Source: Paenibacillus lignilyticus (GTDB lineage Bacteria > Bacillota > Bacilli > Paenibacillales > Paenibacillaceae). From it: a stretch of 64,000 nucleotides of DNA. Of this stretch, positions 35,079 through 43,565 are shown in pieces. The notes below the pieces were generated by a model that saw nothing but the letters and a program-made list of their open reading frames with translations, was not told the origin of the DNA and did not search any database. Position numbers and translations under genes: made by a program. The stretch covers positions 1 to 64,000 of the forward strand of contig NZ_JAGKSP010000010.1 in assembly GCF_017942085.1 (NCBI RefSeq), read 5' to 3'. Each line of letters begins with the position of its first letter. The stretch's first letter is position 1.

Positions 35079-36116
35079 CTAGAGCAGGGTGTGCTTCTCA
35101 ACGAGCAGCGGGGACATTTGCTTCCACACTTTGCGCATTAACTGCCGATCGGCCGCGGGTTGACCGGGCTCTGGCTGCTTTAGGGTCTGAGGGATCGGGA
35201 GCACCCGATAGCTCATGCCGCTTGGCGTTGCTATTTTGGTTGCCCATGTTGGGACGTAGGTAACTTCTTTCACGCGCACCTTGCCGCTATCGTCTTTGAC
35301 TACGGTTAGTTGGGCTATGGCGCCGCATTTGGTGGCTGCGTTCTTATAGAGGCGCGTGGAGGCGAAGTTGCCAAGCGAGTAAATGGCGAATTTATCGTCT
35401 TTGGTATGAAAAGCCGGCTGAAGAACGTGCGGGTGGTGGCCGAGTATGATATGCGCGCCGTTTGCGAGCAGCAGGTTCACGAGTTCACGCGATTGCTTGA
35501 GCGGCACATGGCGGCATTCTTTGCCGATATGCAGGCAGACGATGACGACATCGACCTGCTCCGCGAGTCTGCGGATATGTGCGGCTATTTTGCCGTAGGT
35601 GGCGGGAGTAACGGTGTTTACCCGCCATGCTTCGCCGGCGGGCAGGGCAATGTTGTTGGTTCCTTTGGAATAGTTGGCGATGCCGACTTTCAGGCCTTTC
35701 ACTTCGACGATGATATGGTTGTCGGCTCCGGGGTCGGAAGCGTAGGTGCCGGTATGTGCCAGGCCGTTGTCGTTTAGTACTTGAAGGGTTCGGATCAGCC
35801 CCTTCTTGCCGCGGTCCATGCAGTGGTTGTTGGCCGTCGTTAAGACGCCGAACCCTGCGGACCTGAGGGCCGGAGCGAGCTCATCCGGACAGTTGAACAT
35901 GGAGAAGCCCGTGGTCGCATTCGCTCGCGTATAGGCAGTCTCTCTGCCGGCGAGCGGCGTTTCCAGATTGCCGATGACCAGGTCCGCTTGCTTAAGGTAA
36001 GGGGCAACCTTCTGGAATAGGGGCTCGAATGCATAGCGATCCCCCTGCTGTTTGGCAGACCGCAGAATCGGCCCAATCATCAAAATATCACCGACAGCAG
36101 CGAGCTTAAATTCCAT
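35079..36116 (-). CDS. CapA-family metallophosphatase-like protein
   Basis: A 345-residue protein of the PGA_cap/CapA group (calcineurin-like fold): AAVGDILM, GNLETPLAG, TTANNHCMDRG, CLHIGKE and LGHHPHVLQ carry the metal ligands. CapA proteins take part in poly-gamma-glutamate capsule synthesis or anchoring, but no capBC genes are near and no signal peptide or membrane helix is seen, so the role here is open. The ribosome site before the ATG is weak. Monocistronic. Confidence 0.85.
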   Translation of the reverse strand: MEFKLAAVGDILMIGPILRSAKQQGDRYAFEPLFQKVAPYLKQADLVIGNLETPLAGRETAYTRANATTGFSMFNCPDELAPALRSAGFGVLTTANNHCMDRGKKGLIRTLQVLNDNGLAHTGTYASDPGADNHIIVEVKGLKVGIANYSKGTNNIALPAGEAWRVNTVTPATYGKIAAHIRRLAEQVDVVIVCLHIGKECRHVPLKQSRELVNLLLANGAHIILGHHPHVLQPAFHTKDDKFAIYSLGNFASTRLYKNAATKCGAIAQLTVVKDDSGKVRVKEVTYVPTWATKIATPSGMSYRVLPIPQTLKQPEPGQPAADRQLMRKVWKQMSPLLVEKHTLL

Positions 36117-36184
36117 AGGAGGCTTCGCATCCTTTCCGCGTTTACAGCATAGGTGGTGCTCATTGTCATGGTATGTGGGTATTC

Positions 36185-36279
36185 GCTGTAACGAACCACA
36201 CCGGTCTTATTTGGGCGAAATGAAGCGGTTAAAATAAGCAGCAGTTTTCGCATAAATAAGACCTGTAGGATTCGTTAGC
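36185..36279. repeat. Imperfect inverted repeat in a non-coding region
   Basis: The left arm (36185-36211, containing TAACGAA and GGTCTTATT) is matched in reverse by 36255-36279 (AATAAGACC and TTCGTTA). The arms differ by small indels. Similar text continues inward (GGGCGAAA versus ATGCGAAA), so two copies of one unit of about 35-40 bp face each other, as in REP- or MITE-like elements. No coding sequence is supported in 36117-36492. Confidence 0.6.
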
Positions 36280-36393
36280 GCGCCACGGCTGCGGATGAGT
36301 TGCTGGGGAGCGACACAACCCCGCGAAAAGCGCGGTGGCCAACGAGCGTAAGGAGCAGCTGCTGTACGCGGCTAAAGGTTGGAATGCCAAGCC

Positions 36394-36475
36394 AAAAACC
36401 CACAGCCGTATCTGAACCGCTTCCACGTTAGACACGATCTAACAATGGGGGGCAGCTCAGAAGGGACTGTGGGTT
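36394..36475 (-). terminator. Long-range hairpin, possible terminator of the Gfo/Idh operon
   Basis: On the minus strand AACCCACAG (36475-36467) pairs with CTGTGGGTT (36405-36397), which runs into TTTTT. The 61-nt interval holds an inner hairpin GTTAGA/TCTAAC (36427-36443). It could be a terminator or a structured RNA. The GC-rich part 36280-36390 has a CCGCG/CGCGG hairpin at 36321-36335 and no supported gene. Confidence 0.5.
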
Positions 36476-36492
36476 CGTCTATTCTACTGAAA

Positions 36493-37488
36493 CTAAAGCT
36501 TAACCGGCGCTTCGAGTCTCGCCGATTCCAATGCAGCAAGCGCGACTCTGGCGGATTTCAAGCCGTCTTCACCGGTGATCGGCACGGCAGAGCCGCTGTG
36601 AATCGCGCTGATGAAGGCGTCCACGAGACCTGCGTCCATATCGTCGCCCCAGTATAACCATTGCGCTTTCGATTCTTTATTGCTGTACAGGTCGTTCTTC
36701 TGCGCAAAGGAATCGATGCTGATGACCCCTTTCGTACCGATGATCTCCATCGTGACGTCGCCCCATGTCGGGAACGAGCGGGAGCGGGACCAGCTTGGGT
36801 CCAGCGATGCAATGACGCCATTGCCGAAGCGGACATGCACCATGCCGGCATCTTCGACTTCAAGCTCCGGATGGAACAGGGTAGCCGCTTCCGCATATAC
36901 ATCGACGACATCGGACTGCACGAACCAGTTCATCAGGTCCATGACATGCACCGTATGGTCGAGCACAGCGCCGCCGCCGGAAGCGGATGGCACAACGAAC
37001 CAATCGCCCGGCATAGAGCCGCGGTTCGTTCCCTTGATGGCCACGATCTCTCCGATATCGCCGCGGTCGATCGATTTCTTCGCTTCCACGACAGCGGGGA
37101 TGTACCGGCAAGGGAAGGCCGTCATAAGCTGAACGCCGTTCACGGCGCAAGCTTGAATCATAAGCTCCATCTCCTCCACGGAGATGCCGAGCGGTTTCTC
37201 GCACATAACATGTTTCTTAGCAGTTGCAGCGGCAAGCGTCAGATCGGCATGCTTCGCGTTCTCCGAGCAAATAATGACGGCATCGATGCTGGCAGCGAGC
37301 AGCTCCTGCAAGGATTCATAATGGCGGAAGCCATATTGCGCCGCGATTGCGTTCGCGCGGTCTTGATTATCGTCCCAGAAACCGGCGATGGTCACGTCGG
37401 AGCGACGGAGCAGCTCACCTGTGTAGCTGTGGGCATGACCATGGGCAAAGCTAAGCAAGCCAACCGAGATGGATCTGGTCGTCGTCAT
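36493..37488 (-). CDS. Gfo/Idh/MocA-family oxidoreductase (second of a pair)
   Basis: A 331-residue NAD(P)-dependent oxidoreductase. The N-terminal Rossmann part begins SVGLLSFAHGHAHSYTGEL; the family motif CEKPLG near residue 97 carries the catalytic lysine; the C-terminal alpha/beta domain has the VLDHTVHVMDLMNWF segment with conserved Asp and His. Substrates are usually sugars or inositols. It begins 1 nt after the stop of the upstream family member, and GGGGAGG lies within that gene's end, so both act in one operon, perhaps on successive steps. Confidence 0.9.
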   Translation of the reverse strand: MTTTRSISVGLLSFAHGHAHSYTGELLRRSDVTIAGFWDDNQDRANAIAAQYGFRHYESLQELLAASIDAVIICSENAKHADLTLAAATAKKHVMCEKPLGISVEEMELMIQACAVNGVQLMTAFPCRYIPAVVEAKKSIDRGDIGEIVAIKGTNRGSMPGDWFVVPSASGGGAVLDHTVHVMDLMNWFVQSDVVDVYAEAATLFHPELEVEDAGMVHVRFGNGVIASLDPSWSRSRSFPTWGDVTMEIIGTKGVISIDSFAQKNDLYSNKESKAQWLYWGDDMDAGLVDAFISAIHSGSAVPITGEDGLKSARVALAALESARLEAPVKL

Positions 37489-37489
37489 A

Positions 37490-38491
37490 TTAGCGTGCCT
37501 CCCCGGTAGTCGATTGTAGGCGGATCAATTGTCCGGTAGTAGCCGATTCCATGGCAGCCCGTGCAACCTCAACGGCTTTCTTCGCATCTTCAGCCGATAC
37601 GATCGGTTCAGCTCCACTGCGAATGCAGTCGATAAAGTGAGCCAGCTCGATAAAATACGGATCGCGATAGGAAGGGCTTTGCGGCACCTGTACCGATTTC
37701 TCGGCAGCTGCCGCTTCCGTGCGGCGGACTTGCAGCGACTTGGTAGCGCTGCTGTCGTATTGGAGAACACCCGAAGTGCCGGCGAAATCCACGGCTGTCG
37801 TGAATGCGCCCGGATATCCCCAATGAGCTTCAAGATGGACGATAGCGGAATGATTGTGAAACCGCAGAGTAACAAGCGCATAATCAACGGAAGGCTCTGT
37901 CCGGTTTAGGGCATAAACCGATTTCACATCTCCGAAGAGGGATCGCATGTAGTCGATATCGTGAATCATGAGATCCATGATAACGCCGCCGCTTGCTTCT
38001 TTATCCGCATACCAAGGCGAGTGTTCGCCGGGATGGGAACCGATCCGTTTCGCATGAGCGACGCCGACGGTACCGATGGCTCCGGACCCGATACGCTTAC
38101 TCAGATCCACGTATTCAGGGAAGAAACGAACGACATGACCAACAAACAAGCGAACGCCTTTCGCACGGCAAGCCGCGATCATCTCATCCGCATCCTCGGC
38201 TGCAGGCGCGATCGGTTTCTCACAGATGACATGTTTGCCTAGTGCAGCGACCTTCAGCACGTATTCCTTGTGGAAAGGAGTAGGCAAAGCAACCGAGACG
38301 ACGTCCGCATCGACGGCGTCCATCATTTCCTCGAACGAGGTATAGTAAGCTGTTTCAAGAGAAGAAGCGACGCGTTCCGCGCGTTCTCCGTCAATATCGC
38401 ACACAGCGACGAGCGTGACGCCGGGCATCCGGCTGAATGCGGCGGCGTGTACGTATCCCATTGTGCCGCAACCCAATACTACGACTTTCAT
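37490..38491 (-). CDS. Gfo/Idh/MocA-family oxidoreductase (first of a pair)
   Basis: A 333-residue NAD(P)-dependent oxidoreductase. MKVVVLGCGTMGYVHAAAF is the Rossmann loop, CEKPIA holds the catalytic lysine, and GGVIMDLMIHDIDYMRSLFG carries the second-domain Asp and His. The start at 38491 has AAGGAG 9 nt upstream; an ATG at 38497 is too close. First gene of the pair. No transporter or regulator lies beside them, so the sugar substrate is not indicated by context. Confidence 0.9.
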   Translation of the reverse strand: MKVVVLGCGTMGYVHAAAFSRMPGVTLVAVCDIDGERAERVASSLETAYYTSFEEMMDAVDADVVSVALPTPFHKEYVLKVAALGKHVICEKPIAPAAEDADEMIAACRAKGVRLFVGHVVRFFPEYVDLSKRIGSGAIGTVGVAHAKRIGSHPGEHSPWYADKEASGGVIMDLMIHDIDYMRSLFGDVKSVYALNRTEPSVDYALVTLRFHNHSAIVHLEAHWGYPGAFTTAVDFAGTSGVLQYDSSATKSLQVRRTEAAAAEKSVQVPQSPSYRDPYFIELAHFIDCIRSGAEPIVSAEDAKKAVEVARAAMESATTGQLIRLQSTTGEAR

Positions 38492-38774
38492 GAACATGCG
38501 CTCCTTTTCAAAATAATGGTAGTCCGAGTTGGTTCACTGTCATTTTAGACGAAGTTCAGCCCATTGGATAGGGGCAATGGAACGGGAACAACCGATCCGA
38601 GTGATCCGCGGGCAGCTCGGAGCTACTCCAATCGCTTAAGTGAATGAATTTCCGGTATTCGAGTGAAATATTGCAATTTGTCTTCCTCACAATCTCTGCT
38701 ATGAAATCTAGTGAATTTTTCCATGCTCCATGCTATCATTAGTTCATAAGAACCATGACTAGCGAGGTTATGAT

Positions 38775-39170
38775 ATGGCTGTAGAACTAAACGTGGCACA
38801 TTGCCCCAACTGCGGAAGAGTATTTCAGAAGAATCTGCGTAATTTATGCGCAGCCTGCACAACCGAGGAAGATGGACAAATTACTTCGATTGAGCAAGTG
38901 TTAAGGCGCAACCGCCAGCTTACCAATGAGCAATTAGCTGAACAGGCTTCTGTTCCTGTGCAGCAGATTCGCTCGTATATCCGCAAGGGCAAGCTTAAAC
39001 TATTCGATTATCCGAACTTATCCGATGCGTGCGATCTTTGTTCAGAGCCTACGCGCCAAGGAAAGCTCTGCGCGAAATGTGTCTCGAAACTGAAAGATGA
39101 CATCATGCAGGATCGGGAGAAAGCCGTTCAGAAGAGAGAGCATGTTTTCTTATCGAAACATAGAAGATGA
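38775..39170 (+). CDS. YvyF-like zinc-finger protein (TIGR03826-type)
   Basis: A 131-residue protein. CPNCGRVFQKNLRNLCAACTTEE forms an N-terminal zinc ribbon, a helix-turn-helix-like middle follows (NEQLAEQASVPVQQIRSYIRKGKLKLFDYPNL), then a second zinc ribbon (CDLCSEPTRQGKLCAKC). This matches YvyF, which in Bacilli sits beside flgM in the late flagellar operon. Here no flagellar gene is adjacent, so it is a displaced or extra copy, possibly regulatory. GAGGTT precedes the ATG. Two tandem hairpin repeats begin at its stop codon. Confidence 0.75.
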   Translation: MAVELNVAHCPNCGRVFQKNLRNLCAACTTEEDGQITSIEQVLRRNRQLTNEQLAEQASVPVQQIRSYIRKGKLKLFDYPNLSDACDLCSEPTRQGKLCAKCVSKLKDDIMQDREKAVQKREHVFLSKHRR

Positions 39171-39257
39171 TTGGTTTGCGGCGACTTCCGGTCGCCGCAG
39201 CATTCATCTGGGAGATTGGTTTGTAGCGGCCTCCGGTCGCCGAAGCATTCATCCAAC
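39169..39257. repeat. Two tandem 45-bp repeats, each with a GC-rich hairpin
   Basis: Units start at 39169 and 39214 with the shared GATTGGTTTG, and share GGTCGCCG and AGCATTCATC. Unit 1 folds as GCGGCGAC/GTCGCCGC with loop TTCCG. Unit 2 keeps a shorter stem with a G-T pair. The first unit overlaps the stop codon of the YvyF-like gene. Confidence 0.7.
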
Positions 39258-39262
39258 AGCTA

Positions 39263-39299
39263 AACAGCCCGCCCCATTCACGTAATGGGGCGGGCTGTT
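39263..39299. terminator. Perfect 16-bp palindrome between convergent genes
   Basis: AACAGCCCGCCCCATT (39263-39278) and its exact complement (39284-39299) around CACGT. No T tract on either side, so it may be a factor-independent barrier of low efficiency or an mRNA 3' end protector. Confidence 0.5.
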
Positions 39300-39743
39300 C
39301 TATCTCAACAGGTCCAGATAATTAGGCGGAAAGTTAGTCCGATCAGGGCCTTTCAGGTGTACGAGGCGGATGAGCTTTATGTTGGGCTCGGCGGAAATTT
39401 GGTACGTCATCAGATCTTCGCCGACCGAAATATGCGGTCCTACAGTCGGGTAGACATGAAGGGTGATATGAAACATGAACCCTCGAAATCCTTTGATTCG
39501 CTCAACATGCGTGACATCGACCATATAGGGAAAGAGATCAGGCCCTGCAACGAGATCTTTGGCATAAACCTCGGCAAGCTTAGCCGTCATATCAGGCAGC
39601 AGGAGCAGCACTAACATGTCCTGCAGCTGCAGCTCTTTGGAATCTACCGACGGTTTATTCGGAGCAGCAGCCTGAGTAGGGGAGGTCTGATTCAGCACCA
39701 CAGCCATAATCAACACAACGCATAGAAGAATTTTGTTTCTCAT
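39300..39743 (-). CDS. Secreted DUF3888-family protein
   Basis: A 147-residue protein with a signal peptide ending near TQAAA. The mature part (LQDMLVLLLLPDMTAKLAEVYAKDL..FRGFMFHITLHVYPTVGPHISVGEDLMTY) fits the DUF3888 family of small exported Bacillus-group proteins of unknown function. The ribosome site is weak (GGGGAT about 13 nt upstream). Its 3' end abuts the 16-bp palindrome. Confidence 0.75.
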   Translation of the reverse strand: MRNKILLCVVLIMAVVLNQTSPTQAAAPNKPSVDSKELQLQDMLVLLLLPDMTAKLAEVYAKDLVAGPDLFPYMVDVTHVERIKGFRGFMFHITLHVYPTVGPHISVGEDLMTYQISAEPNIKLIRLVHLKGPDRTNFPPNYLDLLR

Positions 39744-39788
39744 ATCCGCTATTATCCCCAGCTAATCGCGCAACACTCGCATCGCTCA

Positions 39789-39820
39789 CAAAAAAAACCG
39801 GCCTTAAGTTAAGGTCGGTC
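39789..39820 (-). terminator. Terminator of the DUF4395-type gene
   Basis: On the minus strand ACCGACCTT pairs with AAGGCCGGT around AACTT (one mismatch), followed by T7. Confidence 0.8.
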
Positions 39821-39828
39821 TCTAATCA

Positions 39829-40275
39829 TTACGATATTTTCCGTCTCAAGCGATATTGTTTCCAGTGGAAGTACATGAAGCAGCCGAGGCAAAATCCGCA
39901 TAGCGCAAGCACAACGGCTACGGTGAGCATGCCAAGCGCGACATAGGCTACAGTCAGGAACCCGAGAGCATAGGCAATTAGTGCGACAGCGAGGAATAGA
40001 ATCGCCAGCAAATTGTTGAAGCGGAGCAGCTCACGGCTTTCCGTCCGAGCGCTGGCGGGGAATAATGGGGCGAATAGACGAACAAACAGATTATAGTTCA
40101 CTCCATAAGTGCGGCTAATCAGTTGGACGACCAGGGGAAGAGCCAATATCCACAGCTGCCCTGTACTAACACTAAGAATAACGCTAAGCAAAATCCCAAG
40201 CTGGTTGCCGCGAACACGGTGCAAAGGAACATCGTCTACGCATTCATACGTAGGGAGAAGCGGTTGGTTACTCAT
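39829..40275 (-). CDS. Small integral membrane protein, DUF4395-like
   Basis: A 148-residue protein with four predicted membrane helices in two pairs (LGILLSVILSVSTGQLWILALPLVVQLI; LLAILFLAVALIAYALGFLTVAYVALGMLTVAVVLALCGFCLGCF). The late CGFCLGCFMYF cysteines and overall layout fit DUF4395 proteins, whose function is unknown. AAGGAGGG lies 8 nt before the ATG at 40275; an earlier start at 40323 lacks a site. Confidence 0.7.
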   Translation of the reverse strand: MSNQPLLPTYECVDDVPLHRVRGNQLGILLSVILSVSTGQLWILALPLVVQLISRTYGVNYNLFVRLFAPLFPASARTESRELLRFNNLLAILFLAVALIAYALGFLTVAYVALGMLTVAVVLALCGFCLGCFMYFHWKQYRLRRKIS

Positions 40276-40336
40276 CTCAAGGCCCTCCTTGTAAGTCGAA
40301 TCAGTATTCTCATTATACACCAAAACCTAGTTATCG

Positions 40337-40346
40337 GGTAGGATTA
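40337..40346 (-). promoter_or_regulatory. Recurring TAATCCTACC element (minus strand)
   Basis: Third intergenic copy of the 10-mer, here inverted, in the gap between two divergent membrane-protein genes. A TATAAT at 40386-40391 could be the -10 box of the rightward gene. Confidence 0.3.
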
Positions 40347-40431
40347 AACGGCTATTTTTCGGATGATTTTTGCGGGACAGGTCGTTATAATAAAAAGGGT
40401 GTAAATTCGATTAGGAGGCCTTAACGACCTA

Positions 40432-40923
40432 ATGAATGTGAAATCTTTAGCTATTTGTTTGTATGTCGTGCTGCTCTACTGGCTCTCGCTGCATGTTTCG
40501 TTCCTGGATACGCTGTTTTTCCCGACGATCGGCGCCTTTAGCTTCTTATTTCTCTCTCGTACTTATCTGATGTCGGAGCTGGGTAAGATCACCTTTGGCG
40601 CTGTTGTTTCGGCTTTAATAGGCACGATTCTGTTCTATCTCTACCCGAGCTCGCTCACTCTATTTGTGAATGCCGTCATTATCATTTGGTTGATCCGTAA
40701 ATTCAATTGGAATGCACCGCCGATTGCTGCAGTTGCACTGATTCCTTTCTTCTCGCATTCTCCGCATCTATGGGCAATTCCGATATCGGTATGCGCGGCG
40801 CTGCTTGGATTAATGGGCTCTCTTGTGTTGGCGGAGGTACTGGAGCGTAAGTTCGGTCACCAATTATCAGCCATGTTCCGAAACAAACCGGCAGCAGTCG
40901 AATCCAGAGACATTGCCAGTTGA
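40432..40923 (+). CDS. HPP-like small membrane protein
   Basis: A 163-residue protein with about five membrane helices. FFPTIGAFSFLFLSRTYLMSELGKITFGAVVSALIG and NWNAPPIAAVALIPFF recall the HPP family of membrane proteins, although the HPP motif itself is APP here. HPP proteins have been linked to nitrite transport; no such claim can be made from this sequence. AGGAGG lies 13 nt before the ATG, rather far. The gene at 39829 is divergent. Confidence 0.6.
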   Translation: MNVKSLAICLYVVLLYWLSLHVSFLDTLFFPTIGAFSFLFLSRTYLMSELGKITFGAVVSALIGTILFYLYPSSLTLFVNAVIIIWLIRKFNWNAPPIAAVALIPFFSHSPHLWAIPISVCAALLGLMGSLVLAEVLERKFGHQLSAMFRNKPAAVESRDIAS

Positions 40924-41054
40924 TATGAATAGTTTGCGTAAGAAAGTCGGCCGCACCAGGTCGGCTCTTGTTTGTCGTAAAATTGACTCTCCCGTAAAGC
41001 GATCGGTACAATGAAGGTAGCGGACACGGAAAGACAGGGTAAAGGAGTTTGATC

Positions 41055-41909
41055 ATGGATTCATCCATCGGTTTAGTGCTGGAAGGCGGAGGCATGCGGG
41101 GCATCTATACGGCCGGCGTGCTGGACTATTTTACAGAACAGGACATGTACTTTCCCTATACGATCGGCGTATCGGCCGGAGCCTGCATGGCGGCAAGTTA
41201 CTTATCGAGACAGCTGGGCCGCAATCGCGAAGTCAATGTAGGTTGGGTCACGGATCCGCGCTATATCTCTTGGAAAAATTATTTCAGCAAGGGCGAGCTG
41301 TTCGGCATGGATTTTATTTTCGATGAGCTCCCGAACGTTATTGTTCCATTCGATTATCAAGCTTTCGAAGCGAGTAAGGAGCAGTTCGTTATTGGTACGA
41401 CCGATTGCGATACCGGGGAGACGATTTTCTATCACCGCGATGATCCCGGCTTTGATCTGCTGAAGATCATTCGCGCATCGAGCTCGCTTCCGTTTATCGC
41501 GCCGATTGTGGAATATAACGGCCGAAACCTGCTGGATGGCGGGATCTCGGATCCGATTCCCCTTCGCAAAGCAGAGAGCGATGGCTTCAAGCGCAACGTA
41601 ATCGTATTGACCCGAGATACGGGTTACCGCAAATCACGCAACCGTTTCGGCTGGCTCGTACGACGGGCTTATAGGAAATACCCTGAGTTTGTCAAAGTCA
41701 TGCTTCGCCGTCATGAAATCTACAACGATACGTTAGCTTATATTGACGAGCAGGAGCGTAAAGGCAATCTCTTCGTCATTCGGCCCCAGCAGAAGCTGAC
41801 GGTAGGTCGGATGGAGCGCGATCCGGCTAAGCTGGACGCTCTGTACAAGGAAGGCTATGAAGACGCCAAACGGTTAATGCCGGTTATGAAAGCATGGATG
41901 CAGGCATAA
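41055..41909 (+). CDS. Patatin-like phospholipase family protein
   Basis: A 284-residue lipid hydrolase of the RssA/YjjU type. GLVLEGGGMRG gives the oxyanion hole, GVSAG holds the nucleophile Ser40, and LLDGGISDPIP holds the catalytic Asp of the Ser-Asp dyad. No signal peptide, so cytoplasmic or membrane-associated. AAGGAG lies 8 nt before the ATG. Monocistronic, with a terminator 33 bp past the stop. Confidence 0.92.
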   Translation: MDSSIGLVLEGGGMRGIYTAGVLDYFTEQDMYFPYTIGVSAGACMAASYLSRQLGRNREVNVGWVTDPRYISWKNYFSKGELFGMDFIFDELPNVIVPFDYQAFEASKEQFVIGTTDCDTGETIFYHRDDPGFDLLKIIRASSSLPFIAPIVEYNGRNLLDGGISDPIPLRKAESDGFKRNVIVLTRDTGYRKSRNRFGWLVRRAYRKYPEFVKVMLRRHEIYNDTLAYIDEQERKGNLFVIRPQQKLTVGRMERDPAKLDALYKEGYEDAKRLMPVMKAWMQA

Positions 41910-41941
41910 ACTGAACGGTGCTGAAGCGGATATACATTGAA

Positions 41942-41977
41942 GGACCTCCAACTCGATACGGGATTGGAGGTCTTTTG
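41942..41977 (+). terminator. Terminator of the patatin gene
   Basis: GACCTCCAA (41943-41951) pairs with TTGGAGGTC (41964-41972), followed by TTTT. Confidence 0.8.
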
Positions 41978-42059
41978 GCATAGACAGGGTCAGGTGGAGG
42001 TGGGATAATAACGATTGGTATAGAGAGATGAGATGGATAAGTGATAGGAGATAGACCCT

Positions 42060-43445
42060 TTGATTAAAAACGATGCTGTACCTTCCTGGAAGAAGCTGAG
42101 CCTCTTTGCCCTGTCATGGCCGATTCTGGTGGATTCGGTTCTGCGTATGATGCTCGGGACTGCCGATGTCTTCATGCTCAGCCGGATCTCGGATAAAGTG
42201 GCGGGAGCTGTCGGATTTGCCAATGAAATTATTATGTTCTGTATTATGATGTTCGGATTCGTCGCGATTGGAACGAGCGTCGCGGTTACGCAGTACTTGG
42301 GGGCGGGGCAAAAAGCAACGGCCAGCCGTATCTCCGCGTTAGCCATTATGATGAATTTGATCTTCGGCGTTATTGTCAGCGTCATCGTTGTCTGCTTCAG
42401 CGAACCGGGCATGCGGCTGCTGCATCTCGACCCCTCGCAAATTGCGATCGCGAGTACTTATTTGAAGCTGATTGGCGGATTTATATGGATTGAGGCGATG
42501 TCGTACGCGGTTTCGTCCATTATTCGATCAAACGGCAATACACGGGACGTTATGTATGTGACGCTCGGCGTGAATTTGATTCATGTCGCGGGTAACTACC
42601 TGCTTATCTTCGGGAACCTTGGATTCCCGGAATGGGGCGTGACCGGCGCGGCTGTATCCACGATCGGCAGCCGAATTCTCGGCCTTATCGTATTGGTTAT
42701 CCTCTTGTATCGCAAAACGCCGAGCCCCATCAGGCTCCGAGACTATATCTCCTTCGATAAGCTGTACATGAAGAAAATACTCGGGATCGGATTGCCGTCT
42801 GCCGGCGAGCATCTGGCCTGGCAGTCGCAGATGATGATGATTATGGGCTTTATCAATATCATTGGCCAACAGGCGCTCAGCGCCCATGTGTATGTCTACA
42901 ATATCAGCGCCTACTTCATGGCGTTGTCGATGGCGATTGGCATGGGGACGGAAATTATCGTCGGGCATATGGTCGGGGCCGGTGAGAAGAAAGCCGCCTA
43001 CTTCCGGCTGCTGCGAAGCTTGCGGATCAGCATTCTGCTGACAGCCGTAATCGTCGGCATCGCGGCGCTGTTCCGCTATCAGCTGGTCGGGTTGTTCACG
43101 GATGATCCGAAGGTCATCGCGGTCGGGGCGAGTATCCTCCTGCTCTCGATTATTTTGGAACCGGGCCGAGTGTTTAACATTGTCGTGATCAACTCGCTGC
43201 GTGCGGCGGGGGATGCGAAGTTCCCGGTCCTCATGGGTGTCTGCTCCATGTGGGGGATTTGCGTACCGTTATCCTACTACCTCGGCATTCATTTGGAGAT
43301 GGGATTAATCGGCGTATGGATTTCGTTCGCAGTGGATGAATGGGTGCGCGGATTGCTGATGCTGGCCAGATGGAAGAGCGGGGTTTGGACGAGGAAGGCA
43401 ATTGTGAGCCGGGAGCATTTGCCCGTGCATTCGCTTGAAGCGTAA
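42060..43445 (+). CDS. MATE-family multidrug efflux transporter
   Basis: A 461-residue transporter with twelve predicted membrane helices in two related halves (SLFALSWPILVDSVLRMMLGTADVFMLSRISDKVAGAVGFANEI; ILGIGLPSAGEHLAWQSQMMMIMGFINIIGQQALSAHVYVYNI). MATE pumps export cationic compounds in exchange for sodium ions or protons. The start codon is TTG, with AGGAG 9 nt upstream. Substrate unknown. A strong terminator follows. Confidence 0.92.
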   Translation: MIKNDAVPSWKKLSLFALSWPILVDSVLRMMLGTADVFMLSRISDKVAGAVGFANEIIMFCIMMFGFVAIGTSVAVTQYLGAGQKATASRISALAIMMNLIFGVIVSVIVVCFSEPGMRLLHLDPSQIAIASTYLKLIGGFIWIEAMSYAVSSIIRSNGNTRDVMYVTLGVNLIHVAGNYLLIFGNLGFPEWGVTGAAVSTIGSRILGLIVLVILLYRKTPSPIRLRDYISFDKLYMKKILGIGLPSAGEHLAWQSQMMMIMGFINIIGQQALSAHVYVYNISAYFMALSMAIGMGTEIIVGHMVGAGEKKAAYFRLLRSLRISILLTAVIVGIAALFRYQLVGLFTDDPKVIAVGASILLLSIILEPGRVFNIVVINSLRAAGDAKFPVLMGVCSMWGICVPLSYYLGIHLEMGLIGVWISFAVDEWVRGLLMLARWKSGVWTRKAIVSREHLPVHSLEA

Positions 43446-43452
43446 TGAAATG

Positions 43453-43489
43453 AAATCCACAACCGGAAGATGCGGTTGTGGATTTTTTG
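43453..43489 (+). terminator. Terminator of the MATE gene
   Basis: AAATCCACAACCG pairs with CGGTTGTGGATTT, followed by a T run. Confidence 0.88.
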
Positions 43490-43565
43490 GTTTTCGGTGC
43501 TGACAACCGGCATGCGCTGTCCTATGATGGGGGAGAATGAGTCGGATGTAGAGGAGAGGTGCAGG

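Noticed and set aside
35079..36116. Capsule (poly-gamma-glutamate) biosynthesis locus
   Set aside because: Only a CapA-like protein is present; no capB or capC genes nearby.
36229..36435. 68-codon minus-strand frame in the non-coding region
   Set aside because: Spans inverted repeats and hairpins, has no ribosome site and no recognisable protein features.
39169..39257. Possible CRISPR-like array
   Set aside because: Only two directly adjoining 45-bp units, no unique spacers and no cas genes.
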